Below, piece after piece: positions 6,183 through 11,050 of a DNA stretch of 11,050 bases. The DNA is from Bacteroidales bacterium UBA2295 (GTDB lineage: Bacteria > Bacteroidota > Bacteroidia > Bacteroidales > Tenuifilaceae): positions 1 to 11,050 of the forward strand of contig DDWD01000049.1 in NCBI GenBank assembly GCA_002345825.1. Direction: 5' to 3'. The notes below the pieces were generated by a model. The model searched no databases. It saw nothing but the letters and a program-made list of their open reading frames with translations, and was not told where the DNA came from. A program made the translations under genes and the position numbers. How positions within the stretch are numbered: position 1 is the first letter of the stretch; every line of letters starts with the position of its first letter.

Positions 6183-8544
6183 GCGTAACAGCAGGATTTT
6201 GGTTTGATGCAACATATGTTTTAACCAGCGTTGTGGCAAGAGCAACAAATAGCGATACAACCGTAGCCAAAACGTATGCCCACAAGGGCATCGATATTCG
6301 ATTTGCAAAGTTGTCAAGCCAATTGCTTGCAATAAACCAAGCCGTAGGCCATGCCACAAGTGAAGCTAATACAACCCATTTCACAAAGCTTAACGAGATT
6401 AACGCAGTTAGGGTTGATGTATTGGCTCCTAACACCTTTCTGATGGCTAACTCTTTTCGTCGCGATTGGGTAATATGAGCAGTTAAGCCAAAAAGGCCGG
6501 CACAGGCAATTGCAATTGCTAGCAAAGTAAAAACACCTAAAATGCTCCCAAACCGATTCTCTTTCACGTATAGTTCTCCGAGTTTCTCGTCTACAAAAAA
6601 GTATAGGAAAGGCGTATCACCCGCAATATTGTCCCAAATTATGCGCACAGCTATAAGAGATTGCTGAATGTCATCATCCTTCAACCTAATGGAGACAAAC
6701 TGGATCGGATCGTGCCATGTCATCATCACCAGGGGTTCAACCTTACGATGCAACGACAAAAAGTTGAAATCATTAACTACGCCTACAATTTCATTCACCG
6801 AATGGTCAGGATTGTTTGGCAAGAAGATCTTACGACCTATAGGATTTTCGTACCCAAATCTTTTTACAAAAGTTTCGTTCACCACCACTTTACCCGATTC
6901 GTTTTCGAGCGGCTCTTTGAACATTCGCCCCTCAACCATCTCCATTCCATAGGTTTTCAAGTAGCTATCATCTATGGTCATATACGAAATATTAAGAGCC
7001 TCGGGACTTCCTTCCATTACAAAATCGCGTGCGAGGATAGTATGTCCTAAGGTAAAGGAGTGTAGCGTTGCACCAACCACCTTAGGGTCAGCAGCTATTG
7101 CCTCCTTAAGCAATTTATGCTTATCCTCAAGGCTTGGGGTGTTAATCCTTACCGATATTAAGTTATGAGGATTAAAACCTAGATCTTTTGTTCTCAGATG
7201 CTGAATCTGTACAAAAACAACCATGGTACAAATTGCCAGTGCCTGTAATATGGCAAATTGCAGAAAAGCAAGAACGCTACGAAACGAAACGCCTTTAGCG
7301 CCCCTTTCTAAGGGTTGTCGGAAAATACTTGTGGGACTAAATCTTGATAAAAAGATTGCTGGGTACCAGCCAGCTCCAACTCCCACTACCAATACAATTA
7401 GAGGAATACCTATTAAAAAATAAGCCGCAGATTTTGAAAACAGAGCCAACTCCTTTCCAGACACGGACTCGATTAAGGGCGATGCAACCTCGGCCAACAC
7501 TAATGCCAACACCATGGCCACGGTAACAAGCAGTATGGATTCGCCTACGTGCTGGAGCATAAGCTGAGTTCGGCTAGCACCAAATACCTTACGAACCCCC
7601 ACCTCTCTTGACCGATGCAGAGCGTAGGCAGTGCTCAGGTTGATAAAATTAAAGCAAGCAATAACTAAAACGAGTAGGGCCGAAACCGAAAATATTATAA
7701 TTGTTCTTTTGTTCCCCTTTACGGCCTGTCTGTTAACTTTTGAGTTTAAATAGATTTCACCTAAAGGCTCCAAAAAACCTGTTATTCTAACATTGATTGA
7801 CTTAAAAAGATTATTAACCTCCCTGTCCATTAAATCAACAATCTTATTTTCCAACTCAACTAAATTAACATTGGGTTTTAGCAATAGCCAGGTTTGAAAT
7901 GCCATACCATGACCATAAGAGAATCCACCAAACTGAGCCGTTGCAGTTATCATTGGCTCCAACACCTTAAACTGAAGCGTTGAGTTCTCGGGAGGATCAG
8001 CCACAACCCCGGTAATAGTGTAGATTTGATCGTCAGACTCCAGCACTTTCCCAATGGGGCTTTGGTCTGCAAAAAGATTTTTAGCTATGCTTTGACAAAC
8101 GATTAGCGTGTTGGGTCTCGAAAGAGCGCTGTGGGGGTCACCCTCAATTAAATCAAAATTAAAAATAGTGAAGAAACTACTGTCAACATAGTGCACATCC
8201 TCAACCAAAATGGTCTCATCGGCATGTTTAAATAAACGGCTATGAGCTCGACTAAAACGAGTCATACACTCAACATCAGGAAACTCCTCGGCCACCATTT
8301 CGCCTACAGGAGCATGGTGTGTTGGGTGAAAGTTTTCCTCACCTGACATGGTTATTGCCGATGATAAACGATAAATTCGATCGGCTTTCTGGTGAAACGA
8401 ATCATAATGTAACTCAAAAAGAACCCAACTTGAAATTACAATTACACAGGCAAGACCAATTGCTAAGCTCAAAAGGTTAATAAACGAGAAAACTTTATTT
8501 CTTAAAAAGAAACGTATTGCAGAATGAAAGTAATTACGAATCAT
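6169..8544 (-). CDS. ABC transporter permease, MacB/FtsX family (permease 2)
   Basis: This 791-residue paralogue of permease 1 has the same plan: an N-terminal helix (about 18-42), a first MacB-like extracytoplasmic domain, a central FtsX block with SREVGVRKVFGAS just after the helix ending in NFINLSTAYAL, a second extracytoplasmic domain, and a C-terminal FtsX block with KELAIRKVLGAN. The two proteins end almost alike (NPVETLKYE and NPAVTLKYE) and share WP-AWF motifs in the last block, supporting an ancient duplication. It would work as the membrane part of an exporter or envelope lipid/lipoprotein transporter with a separate ATPase, which is not in the window. It is convergent with the kinase (15 bp apart) and has its own promoter-like sequence upstream. 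I see no copy of the GTTTCA boxes or a good sigma-54 site before it, so its regulation may differ from that of permease 1. Confidence 0.93.
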   Translation of the reverse strand: MIRNYFHSAIRFFLRNKVFSFINLLSLAIGLACVIVISSWVLFELHYDSFHQKADRIYRLSSAITMSGEENFHPTHHAPVGEMVAEEFPDVECMTRFSRAHSRLFKHADETILVEDVHYVDSSFFTIFNFDLIEGDPHSALSRPNTLIVCQSIAKNLFADQSPIGKVLESDDQIYTITGVVADPPENSTLQFKVLEPMITATAQFGGFSYGHGMAFQTWLLLKPNVNLVELENKIVDLMDREVNNLFKSINVRITGFLEPLGEIYLNSKVNRQAVKGNKRTIIIFSVSALLVLVIACFNFINLSTAYALHRSREVGVRKVFGASRTQLMLQHVGESILLVTVAMVLALVLAEVASPLIESVSGKELALFSKSAAYFLIGIPLIVLVVGVGAGWYPAIFLSRFSPTSIFRQPLERGAKGVSFRSVLAFLQFAILQALAICTMVVFVQIQHLRTKDLGFNPHNLISVRINTPSLEDKHKLLKEAIAADPKVVGATLHSFTLGHTILARDFVMEGSPEALNISYMTIDDSYLKTYGMEMVEGRMFKEPLENESGKVVVNETFVKRFGYENPIGRKIFLPNNPDHSVNEIVGVVNDFNFLSLHRKVEPLVMMTWHDPIQFVSIRLKDDDIQQSLIAVRIIWDNIAGDTPFLYFFVDEKLGELYVKENRFGSILGVFTLLAIAIACAGLFGLTAHITQSRRKELAIRKVLGANTSTLTALISLSFVKWVVLASLVAWPTAWFIASNWLDNFANRISMPLWAYVLATVVSLFVALATTLVKTYVASNQNPAVTLKYE

Positions 8545-8588
8545 ATCCCATTAATTTACTTCTCTGAGGGTATCAATAGTTATGCCCC

Positions 8589-8623
8589 CAAATATAGTAA
8601 ACTGATTTTCTTTTACTTGCAAA
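8589..8623 (-). promoter_or_regulatory. Candidate promoter of permease 2
   Basis: On the minus strand TATATTTG (8589-8596) is an exact TAnnTTTG -7 element about 45 nt before the permease 2 ATG. A TTTG lies upstream (8620-8623) but at 23 bp, longer than the 19 bp of the two good promoters in this window. The -7 element is convincing, the -33 less so. The rest of the 326-bp spacer (8545-8870) holds the tRNA promoter and a 10-bp palindrome at 8668; no gene is visible. Confidence 0.45.
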
Positions 8624-8667
8624 TTACAGCACGAAATTTTATAGAAGTTTTTACTGCTCTTTGTATC

Positions 8668-8677
8668 GTATCGATAC
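8668..8677. other. 10-bp perfect palindrome GTATCGATAC
   Basis: A perfect palindrome lies in the spacer between permease 2 and tRNA-Val, just after a partial copy of the same words (GTATC). It could be an operator for permease 2 transcription, but only one full site is seen and nothing else supports it. Confidence 0.2.
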
Positions 8678-8793
8678 AGTGACTGCATAAAACCGTACAC
8701 TTTGGGGTGTTATATGCAAACAGCTGTACTAATGGCCTTTGAAAACCGCCGTAGAAAATAAGCGAAAAATTACTGAAAAAAGTTCCGATAAAT

Positions 8794-8824
8794 TTTGCAG
8801 ATATTAAAAATGCTCGTATTTTTG
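8794..8824 (+). promoter_or_regulatory. Promoter of tRNA-Val
   Basis: TTTG (8794-8797) and TATTTTTG (8817-8824, exact TAnnTTTG) are separated by 19 bp, the canonical Bacteroidota sigma-70-type arrangement. Transcription would start near 8830, about 40 nt before the mature tRNA. This site serves as the internal reference for the other promoter calls. Confidence 0.8.
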
Positions 8825-8870
8825 CAACGCTTTAAACGAAAAGCACAGCACAACAAACAAGGACAAATTT

Positions 8871-8946
8871 GGGAGCTTAGCTCAGCTGGTTCAGAGCACC
8901 TGCCTTACAAGCAGGGGGTCGCTGGTTCGAACCCAGCAGTTCCCAC
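8871..8946 (+). tRNA. tRNA-Val (anticodon UAC)
   Basis: A full cloverleaf can be drawn: acceptor GGGAGCT with AGTTCCC (one G-T pair), D-stem GCTC/GAGC, anticodon stem CCTGC/GCAGG around loop CTTACAA (anticodon TAC, reading GUA and related valine codons), T-stem GCTGG/CCAGC around TTCGAAC, and discriminator A8946. CCA is not encoded and must be added after transcription. A good promoter lies upstream and a hairpin terminator 10 nt downstream. Its 3' part (from 8926) belongs to a 111-bp sequence repeated exactly at 9329. Confidence 0.97.
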
Positions 8947-9036
8947 ACTTAAAATCAACCACTTACAGCGTTTTGCGAGGTAAGTGGTTTTTTGTTATAC
9001 ACACAATTTGACCATCAAGTACCTCATGGCCTACAC
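8926..9036 (+). repeat. Direct repeat copy 1 (tRNA 3' end, terminator, start of GIY-YIG gene)
   Basis: These 111 bp are identical by eye to 9329-9439. The block starts at TTCGAAC of the tRNA T-loop, includes the tRNA 3' end and terminator, and ends 11 nt into the GIY-YIG gene (ATGGCCTACAC). The unit length from copy to copy is 403 bp. Direct repeats containing a tRNA 3' end are typical of site-specific integration, but no integrase is present. Confidence 0.95.
8957..8993 (+). terminator. Terminator of tRNA-Val
   Basis: AACCACTTAC (8957-8966) pairs perfectly with GTAAGTGGTT (8980-8989) around a 13-nt loop that contains a further CG/CG mini-stem, followed by a T-run to 8993. On the other strand the stem is followed by GATTTT, so weak bidirectional action is possible. 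Confidence 0.88.
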
Positions 9037-9274
9037 CTACATCCTATACTCAGCGCAACTCGACAAGCACTACGTAGGCGCTACACAGGACGAGTTGGAG
9101 CAGCGCATCCGAAGGCATAACACCAACCACAAGGGTTTTACAGGCCCAGCCAACGACTGGGTGCTGATGCATGCCGAACCCTTCGAAATCGTTGAACTGG
9201 CCCTTAGGCGCGAGCGGGAGATCAAAAGCTGGAAGAGCCGCAAGCGGATCGAATCACTATACTCCTCACGATGA
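9026..9274 (+). CDS. Small GIY-YIG nuclease-domain protein
   Basis: This is an 82-residue single-domain GIY-YIG protein of the UPF0213/YhbQ-like kind. The two strands of the signature appear as Y5-I-L and Y16-V-G18. The conserved arginine is Arg27 with His31 following, and the likely metal-binding glutamate is Glu63 in LRREREIKSWKSRKR. The domain is complete at the usual 80-100 residues. ATG 9026 is chosen because family members begin just before the first strand (MAYTYILYS); an in-frame ATG at 8984 would add residues encoded by the terminator tail. The gene is visibly more GC-rich than its neighbours, which suggests transfer. Its stop overlaps the 5' end of a tRNA-like remnant, and its first 11 nt are copied at 9429-9439. 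The family has single-domain nucleases of poorly known role and relatives in mobile introns and restriction enzymes; a role in mobility of this unit is inference only. Confidence 0.9.
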   Translation: MAYTYILYSAQLDKHYVGATQDELEQRIRRHNTNHKGFTGPANDWVLMHAEPFEIVELALRREREIKSWKSRKRIESLYSSR

Positions 9275-9349
9275 TCGCAGCTCAGCAGGTTCAGGGCATC
9301 CCGACCCTGCGGGCGGGAGGGTCACTAATTCGAACCCAGCAGTTCCCAC
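9271..9349 (+). pseudogene. tRNA-like remnant (degenerate second tRNA copy)
   Basis: The sequence aligns to tRNA-Val position for position. GCTCAGC-GGTTCAG-GC of the D-arm is kept and the whole 3' end from TTCGAAC is identical. The 5' acceptor strand (ATGATCG) no longer pairs with AGTTCCC, and the 5' side of the T-stem (ACTAA) is broken. The anticodon region is replaced by stem TCCCG/CGGGA with a 10-nt loop (ACCCTGCGGG) instead of 7, so no normal anticodon can be read. The GIY-YIG stop codon (9272-9274) lies in its first bases. It is not a functional tRNA. Confidence 0.75.
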
Positions 9350-9439
9350 ACTTAAAATCAACCACTTACAGCGTTTTGCGAGGTAAGTGGTTTTTTGTTA
9401 TACACACAATTTGACCATCAAGTACCTCATGGCCTACAC
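9329..9439 (+). repeat. Direct repeat copy 2 (right end of the 403-bp unit)
   Basis: This is the exact copy of 8926-9036. After ATGGCCTACAC the sequence departs into ATTCATTTTC with no further GIY-YIG similarity, so this copy carries only a stub of a second nuclease gene. Confidence 0.95.
9360..9396 (+). terminator. Duplicate copy of the tRNA terminator
   Basis: It has the same hairpin and T-run as 8957-8993, lying in the second direct repeat. It would end transcription from the GIY-YIG gene. Confidence 0.8.
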
Positions 9440-9536
9440 ATTCATTTTCACACCGTCCTAACTTGATTTGAAACAATATTATCAAGCCACAAGACTAACT
9501 AACCATAAAGTTTACTGGATTCTAAATAAAACAAAA

Positions 9537-9544
9537 TACCTTTG
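9537..9544 (+). promoter_or_regulatory. Candidate -7 element for the S1/P1 nuclease gene
   Basis: TACCTTTG is an exact TAnnTTTG element, but at 19 bp upstream there is only ACTG instead of TTTG. It is about 170 nt from the nuclease ATG, a long leader. No better promoter is seen in the 276-bp spacer (9440-9715), which has no gene. Confidence 0.35.
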
Positions 9545-9567
9545 TGAATTGTTTGCTTACTTTTATC
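9541..9567. other. CRISPR-repeat-like sequence (decayed repeat or minus-strand anti-repeat)
   Basis: TTGTGAATTG (9542-9551) matches positions 2-11 of the CRISPR repeat exactly, with weaker similarity onward to a shared TATC (9564-9567). Read on the minus strand it would be an anti-repeat able to pair with the crRNA repeat: AATTCACAA, a four-base bulge AAAC, then AAGC against GCTT. That is the general form of a tracrRNA anti-repeat. No clear tracrRNA downstream stems are seen, and the match is short in AT-rich DNA. Confidence 0.25.
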
Positions 9568-9715
9568 TATAGTGGACACTGGGTTCTGATTACATCACTG
9601 CCTGATAATCTAAAGATATTCAAGGGTTAACCTTCGGCTTTATACATCGTTTACACCTTTACAATAACTAATGAATTAAAATCAACACCTTCTTCATACT
9701 TAATCATAACTAACT

Positions 9716-10531
9716 ATGAATATATTACTTAGCACCAAATCCATTAAATTAATCATCGAAAAACTTCGCTTAGCATTACTCTTTGTTTTATTACTTTCAA
9801 TATCAACTTCAAGTTTTGGCTGGGGGCGAACAGGACATCATACCATTGTAGATATTGCCCAAAATTATGTTACTAAAAGTACATTAGACTCCATTAGCAA
9901 GTACATTGAGAACGACTCATGGCATGCCTCATCAACCTGGATGGATGAGCTACGTGGCAATAAGCAGTTTGATTATATGAGGAAATGGCACTACGTTAAT
10001 GTTGATAAGGATAAAGCGTTCAGCCCATCCATTGAGAACGGTGATAATGTAGTAACCCAACTTGATTCTGCTATTTTCAATCTAAGAAATCGACGAAACT
10101 TAACCCCTGAGCAGGTGACGCTAAATCTAAAGGTTCTATTCCATCTTATGGGCGATTTACACAACCCACTGCACGCTGGCTACGGATTTGACCGAGGGGG
10201 CAACGATGTAAGGGTGGTTTTCAAAGGTAAATCATTCAACCTTCATCGGATATGGGATACCGAGATAATAGAAACAAATCAATACTTTGAAGAAAATATT
10301 TCAACCAAGGTAAAAAACACCAAGAGGCGAAAATTAAAACGCATAGCAAAAGGGAACGCAACAACATGGTTTATCGATACGCGAAGCGCCCTACCAACCG
10401 TTTATGCACTTAGCTCCGATACCATCACAACAGAATATTTGGAGCAAGGCCACCCAGTTGCCGAAAACTTACTATTTCTGGCTGGCGTTCGCTTAGGATA
10501 TACCCTAAATGATATATTTCGAAAATACTAA
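9716..10531 (+). CDS. Secreted S1/P1-type zinc nuclease
   Basis: This 271-residue protein of the S1/P1 nuclease (phospholipase C-like) family cleaves single-stranded nucleic acids and 3'-nucleotides with three zinc ions. Residues 1-35 form a signal peptide (basic N-terminus, hydrophobic 19-30, SSFG before the cut). Cleavage before Trp36 would expose the N-terminal Trp that ligates zinc in the family. The other ligands are all present: His41 (WGRTGHH), Asp77 (WMDELR), His92 (WHYVN), His143, Asp147 and His153 (HLMGDLHNPLHAG), and His177 and Asp181 (HRIWDTE). Length is normal. ATG 9716 is the only suitable start before the signal peptide. It is likely an exported scavenging nuclease acting in the periplasm or outside. 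A strong terminator follows. Nearness to the CRISPR array is probably chance, since the signal peptide places it outside the cytoplasm. Confidence 0.94.
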   Translation: MNILLSTKSIKLIIEKLRLALLFVLLLSISTSSFGWGRTGHHTIVDIAQNYVTKSTLDSISKYIENDSWHASSTWMDELRGNKQFDYMRKWHYVNVDKDKAFSPSIENGDNVVTQLDSAIFNLRNRRNLTPEQVTLNLKVLFHLMGDLHNPLHAGYGFDRGGNDVRVVFKGKSFNLHRIWDTEIIETNQYFEENISTKVKNTKRRKLKRIAKGNATTWFIDTRSALPTVYALSSDTITTEYLEQGHPVAENLLFLAGVRLGYTLNDIFRKY

Positions 10532-10546
10532 ACCGAAAACTTTTCT

Positions 10547-10580
10547 AAAGCGGCATCTAACTTGGTTAGGTGTCGTTTTT
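10547..10580 (+). terminator. Terminator after the S1/P1 nuclease gene
   Basis: The CGGCATCTAAC (10551-10561) and GTTAGGTGTCG (10565-10575) arms pair over 11 bp with two G-T pairs around a TTG loop. The stem extends outward by a G-T and A-T pairs and ends in TTTTT. It lies 15 nt after the stop codon. Confidence 0.88.
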
Positions 10581-10619
10581 GTTTATGCTATATTATCACT
10601 ATTTACATTAAAAGCGGTT

Positions 10620-10660
10620 GCACAAAAGCAGGTTTGAGGAGTACAACACTGGTCCACAAC
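10620..10660 (+). repeat. Decayed CRISPR repeat fragment with palindrome remnant
   Basis: Bases 10620-10637 match the right half of the palindrome-plus-repeat junction (GCACGTAGGCAGGTTTGA) at 15 of 18 positions. AACAC and CACAAC further on recall the repeat 3' end. It looks like the worn remains of another palindrome-interrupted repeat just outside the clear array. The rest of 10581-10677 is AT-rich with no gene. Confidence 0.4.
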
Positions 10661-10677
10661 TCCCTTTAGTTTTGGAT

Positions 10678-10813
10678 GTTGTTAATTGCTTTGGCTCCGT
10701 CTAACTCGCATTACTTGTCCCGATGATTTTTGTAGGGAGTACTCTCGGTTCAGATTGTATCCCCGCCTGCCAAAGTGATGGCACGTAGGCAGGTTTGACT
10801 TATTGAACACAAC
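10678..10813 (+). repeat. Decayed first CRISPR repeat with 58-nt and 32-nt interruptions
   Basis: GTTGTTAATTGCTTT (10678-10692) matches repeat positions 1-15 with one change. CAGATTGTATC (10751-10761) matches positions 16-26. TTTGACTTATTG to CACAAC (10794-10813) matches positions 27-46. Between them are 58 unrelated bases (10693-10750, borders uncertain by two T) and the 32-nt palindrome. It may be one repeat broken twice, or two repeats fused by a deletion, since two full units would need about 18 more bases. Confidence 0.6.
10762..10793. repeat. 32-nt palindromic element inside a CRISPR repeat (copy 1)
   Basis: The outer stem CCTGCC/GGCAGG encloses a mismatched region and an inner stem GTG/CAC with an ATGG loop. 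It is inserted between repeat position 26 (end of TATC) and 27 (start of TTTG). It differs from copy 2 by one base, a T for a C next to the right arm (GCACGTAGG here). Confidence 0.85.
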
Positions 10814-10946
10814 CGACCAGGAGAATTGGAACGATAAGCTAAGGTTGTGAATTGCTTTCAGATTGTATCTTTGACTTATTGAACACAACGCTTCAAACCG
10901 CTTGCCCTGCTCCTTGCAGGGTTGTGAATTGCTTTCAGATTGTATC

Positions 10947-10978
10947 CCCGCCTGCCAAAGTGATGGCACGCAGGCAGG
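10947..10978. repeat. 32-nt palindromic element inside a CRISPR repeat (copy 2)
   Basis: It has the same insertion point and hairpin as copy 1, with GCACGCAGG near the right arm. The flanking repeat halves (10921-10946 and 10979-10998) match the consensus exactly, so the repeat was intact before insertion and has not decayed since. Confidence 0.9.
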
Positions 10979-11050
10979 TTTGACTTATTGAACACAACCC
11001 TCCATAATTTCAGTTAGCGTTCCAGCATGTTGTGAATTGCTTTCAGATTG

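Larger units (their letters stand above)
10678..11050 (+). CRISPR. CRISPR array (type II-C-like repeat), left end, open to the right
   Basis: The consensus 46-nt repeat is seen intact at 10844-10889. It starts GTTGTGAATTGCTTTC, ends GAACACAAC, and has 6-bp terminal inverted repeats GTTGTG/CACAAC. Other copies are 10921-10998 (78 nt, with a 32-nt insert), 11029-11050 (cut by the window end) and 10678-10813 (decayed first copy). Spacers are 10814-10843 (30 nt), 10890-10920 (31 nt) and 10999-11028 (30 nt). Length and start fit Bacteroidota type II-C (Cas9) repeats. By that comparison the crRNA sense is the plus strand, and the repeat contains a TATCTTTG -7-like motif that could start transcription in each repeat. 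The decayed left end suggests the old end of the array. No cas gene or sure tracrRNA is visible. Confidence 0.9.

Noticed and set aside
8600..8640. Sigma-54 promoter before permease 2
   Set aside because: A TTGCA occurs on the minus strand but there is no TGG at the required distance, and no GTTTCA-type boxes lie upstream.
8795..8983. 62-codon open frame across tRNA-Val
   Set aside because: It reads through the tRNA and its terminator. The similar end of the frame at 9171-9386 is explained by the 111-bp DNA duplication, not by a conserved protein.
9271..9349. A second functional tRNA gene
   Set aside because: The acceptor and T-stems do not pair and the anticodon loop has 10 bases, so it is listed as a remnant.
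9716..10531. The S1/P1 nuclease as a CRISPR-associated effector
   Set aside because: It has a signal peptide and needs an exposed N-terminal Trp after export, so it should act outside the cytoplasm. A strong terminator separates it from the array.
10890..10921. CCCTGC/GCAGGG hairpin in the second spacer as a terminator
   Set aside because: The stem is short, runs into the repeat, and is not followed by a T-run; it is more likely a chance property of the spacer.
10682..10969. 95-codon minus-strand open frame in the CRISPR region
   Set aside because: The frame is built from repeats, spacers and inserts; its internal peptide repeats are CRISPR repeats translated.

Overview
The window reads as a chromosome fragment of a Bacteroidota bacterium (Bacteroidales/Marinilabiliales-like; the exact genus cannot be read from it). 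Four things support this. Promoters match the Bacteroidota form TTTG-N19-TAnnTTTG, most clearly before the tRNA gene and before the response regulator. Shine-Dalgarno sequences are mostly absent and the tRNA has no encoded CCA. The FtsX-type permeases are the large ~790-residue two-block kind typical of the phylum. The CRISPR repeat is a 46-nt GTTGTG...CACAAC repeat of the kind known from Bacteroidota type II-C systems.

Layout. Positions 1-620 hold the N-terminal half of a serine hydrolase lipoprotein on the minus strand, ending in a fold-back inverted repeat at the window edge. Positions 621-856 are a spacer with a degenerate heptanucleotide tract and a small palindrome. Positions 857-8544 form a regulatory/transport block: a minus-strand ABC permease, a divergent sigma-54 response regulator and its histidine kinase on the plus strand (overlapping by 11 nt), then a second, paralogous permease on the minus strand, convergent with the kinase. 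The 187-bp region between permease 1 and the regulator holds a sigma-54-like site facing the permease, a near-perfect housekeeping promoter facing the regulator, and two 15-bp inverted-repeat boxes 22 bp apart that overlap that housekeeping promoter. The simplest reading is that the regulator activates the permease and represses its own gene. No ATPase for the permeases is in the window.

Positions 8794-9439 hold tRNA-Val(UAC) with its promoter and terminator, a small GIY-YIG nuclease gene and a broken tRNA-like copy. An exact 111-bp direct repeat (tRNA 3' end, terminator and first codons of the nuclease gene) occurs at both ends of a 403-bp unit. This looks like a small cassette or duplication associated with a tRNA 3' end. 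Positions 9716-10531 encode a secreted S1/P1-type nuclease with all expected zinc ligands, followed by a strong terminator.

From about 10620 to the right edge lies a CRISPR array that continues beyond the window. Its left end is decayed. Two of its repeats are split at the same internal position by a 32-nt hairpin-forming palindrome, while the repeat between them is intact. The split point falls inside a TATCTTTG motif that looks like the -7 element of an intra-repeat promoter. No cas gene is in the window. The interrupted CRISPR repeats, the tRNA/GIY-YIG repeat unit and the overlapping operator/promoter architecture are the observations most worth following up.
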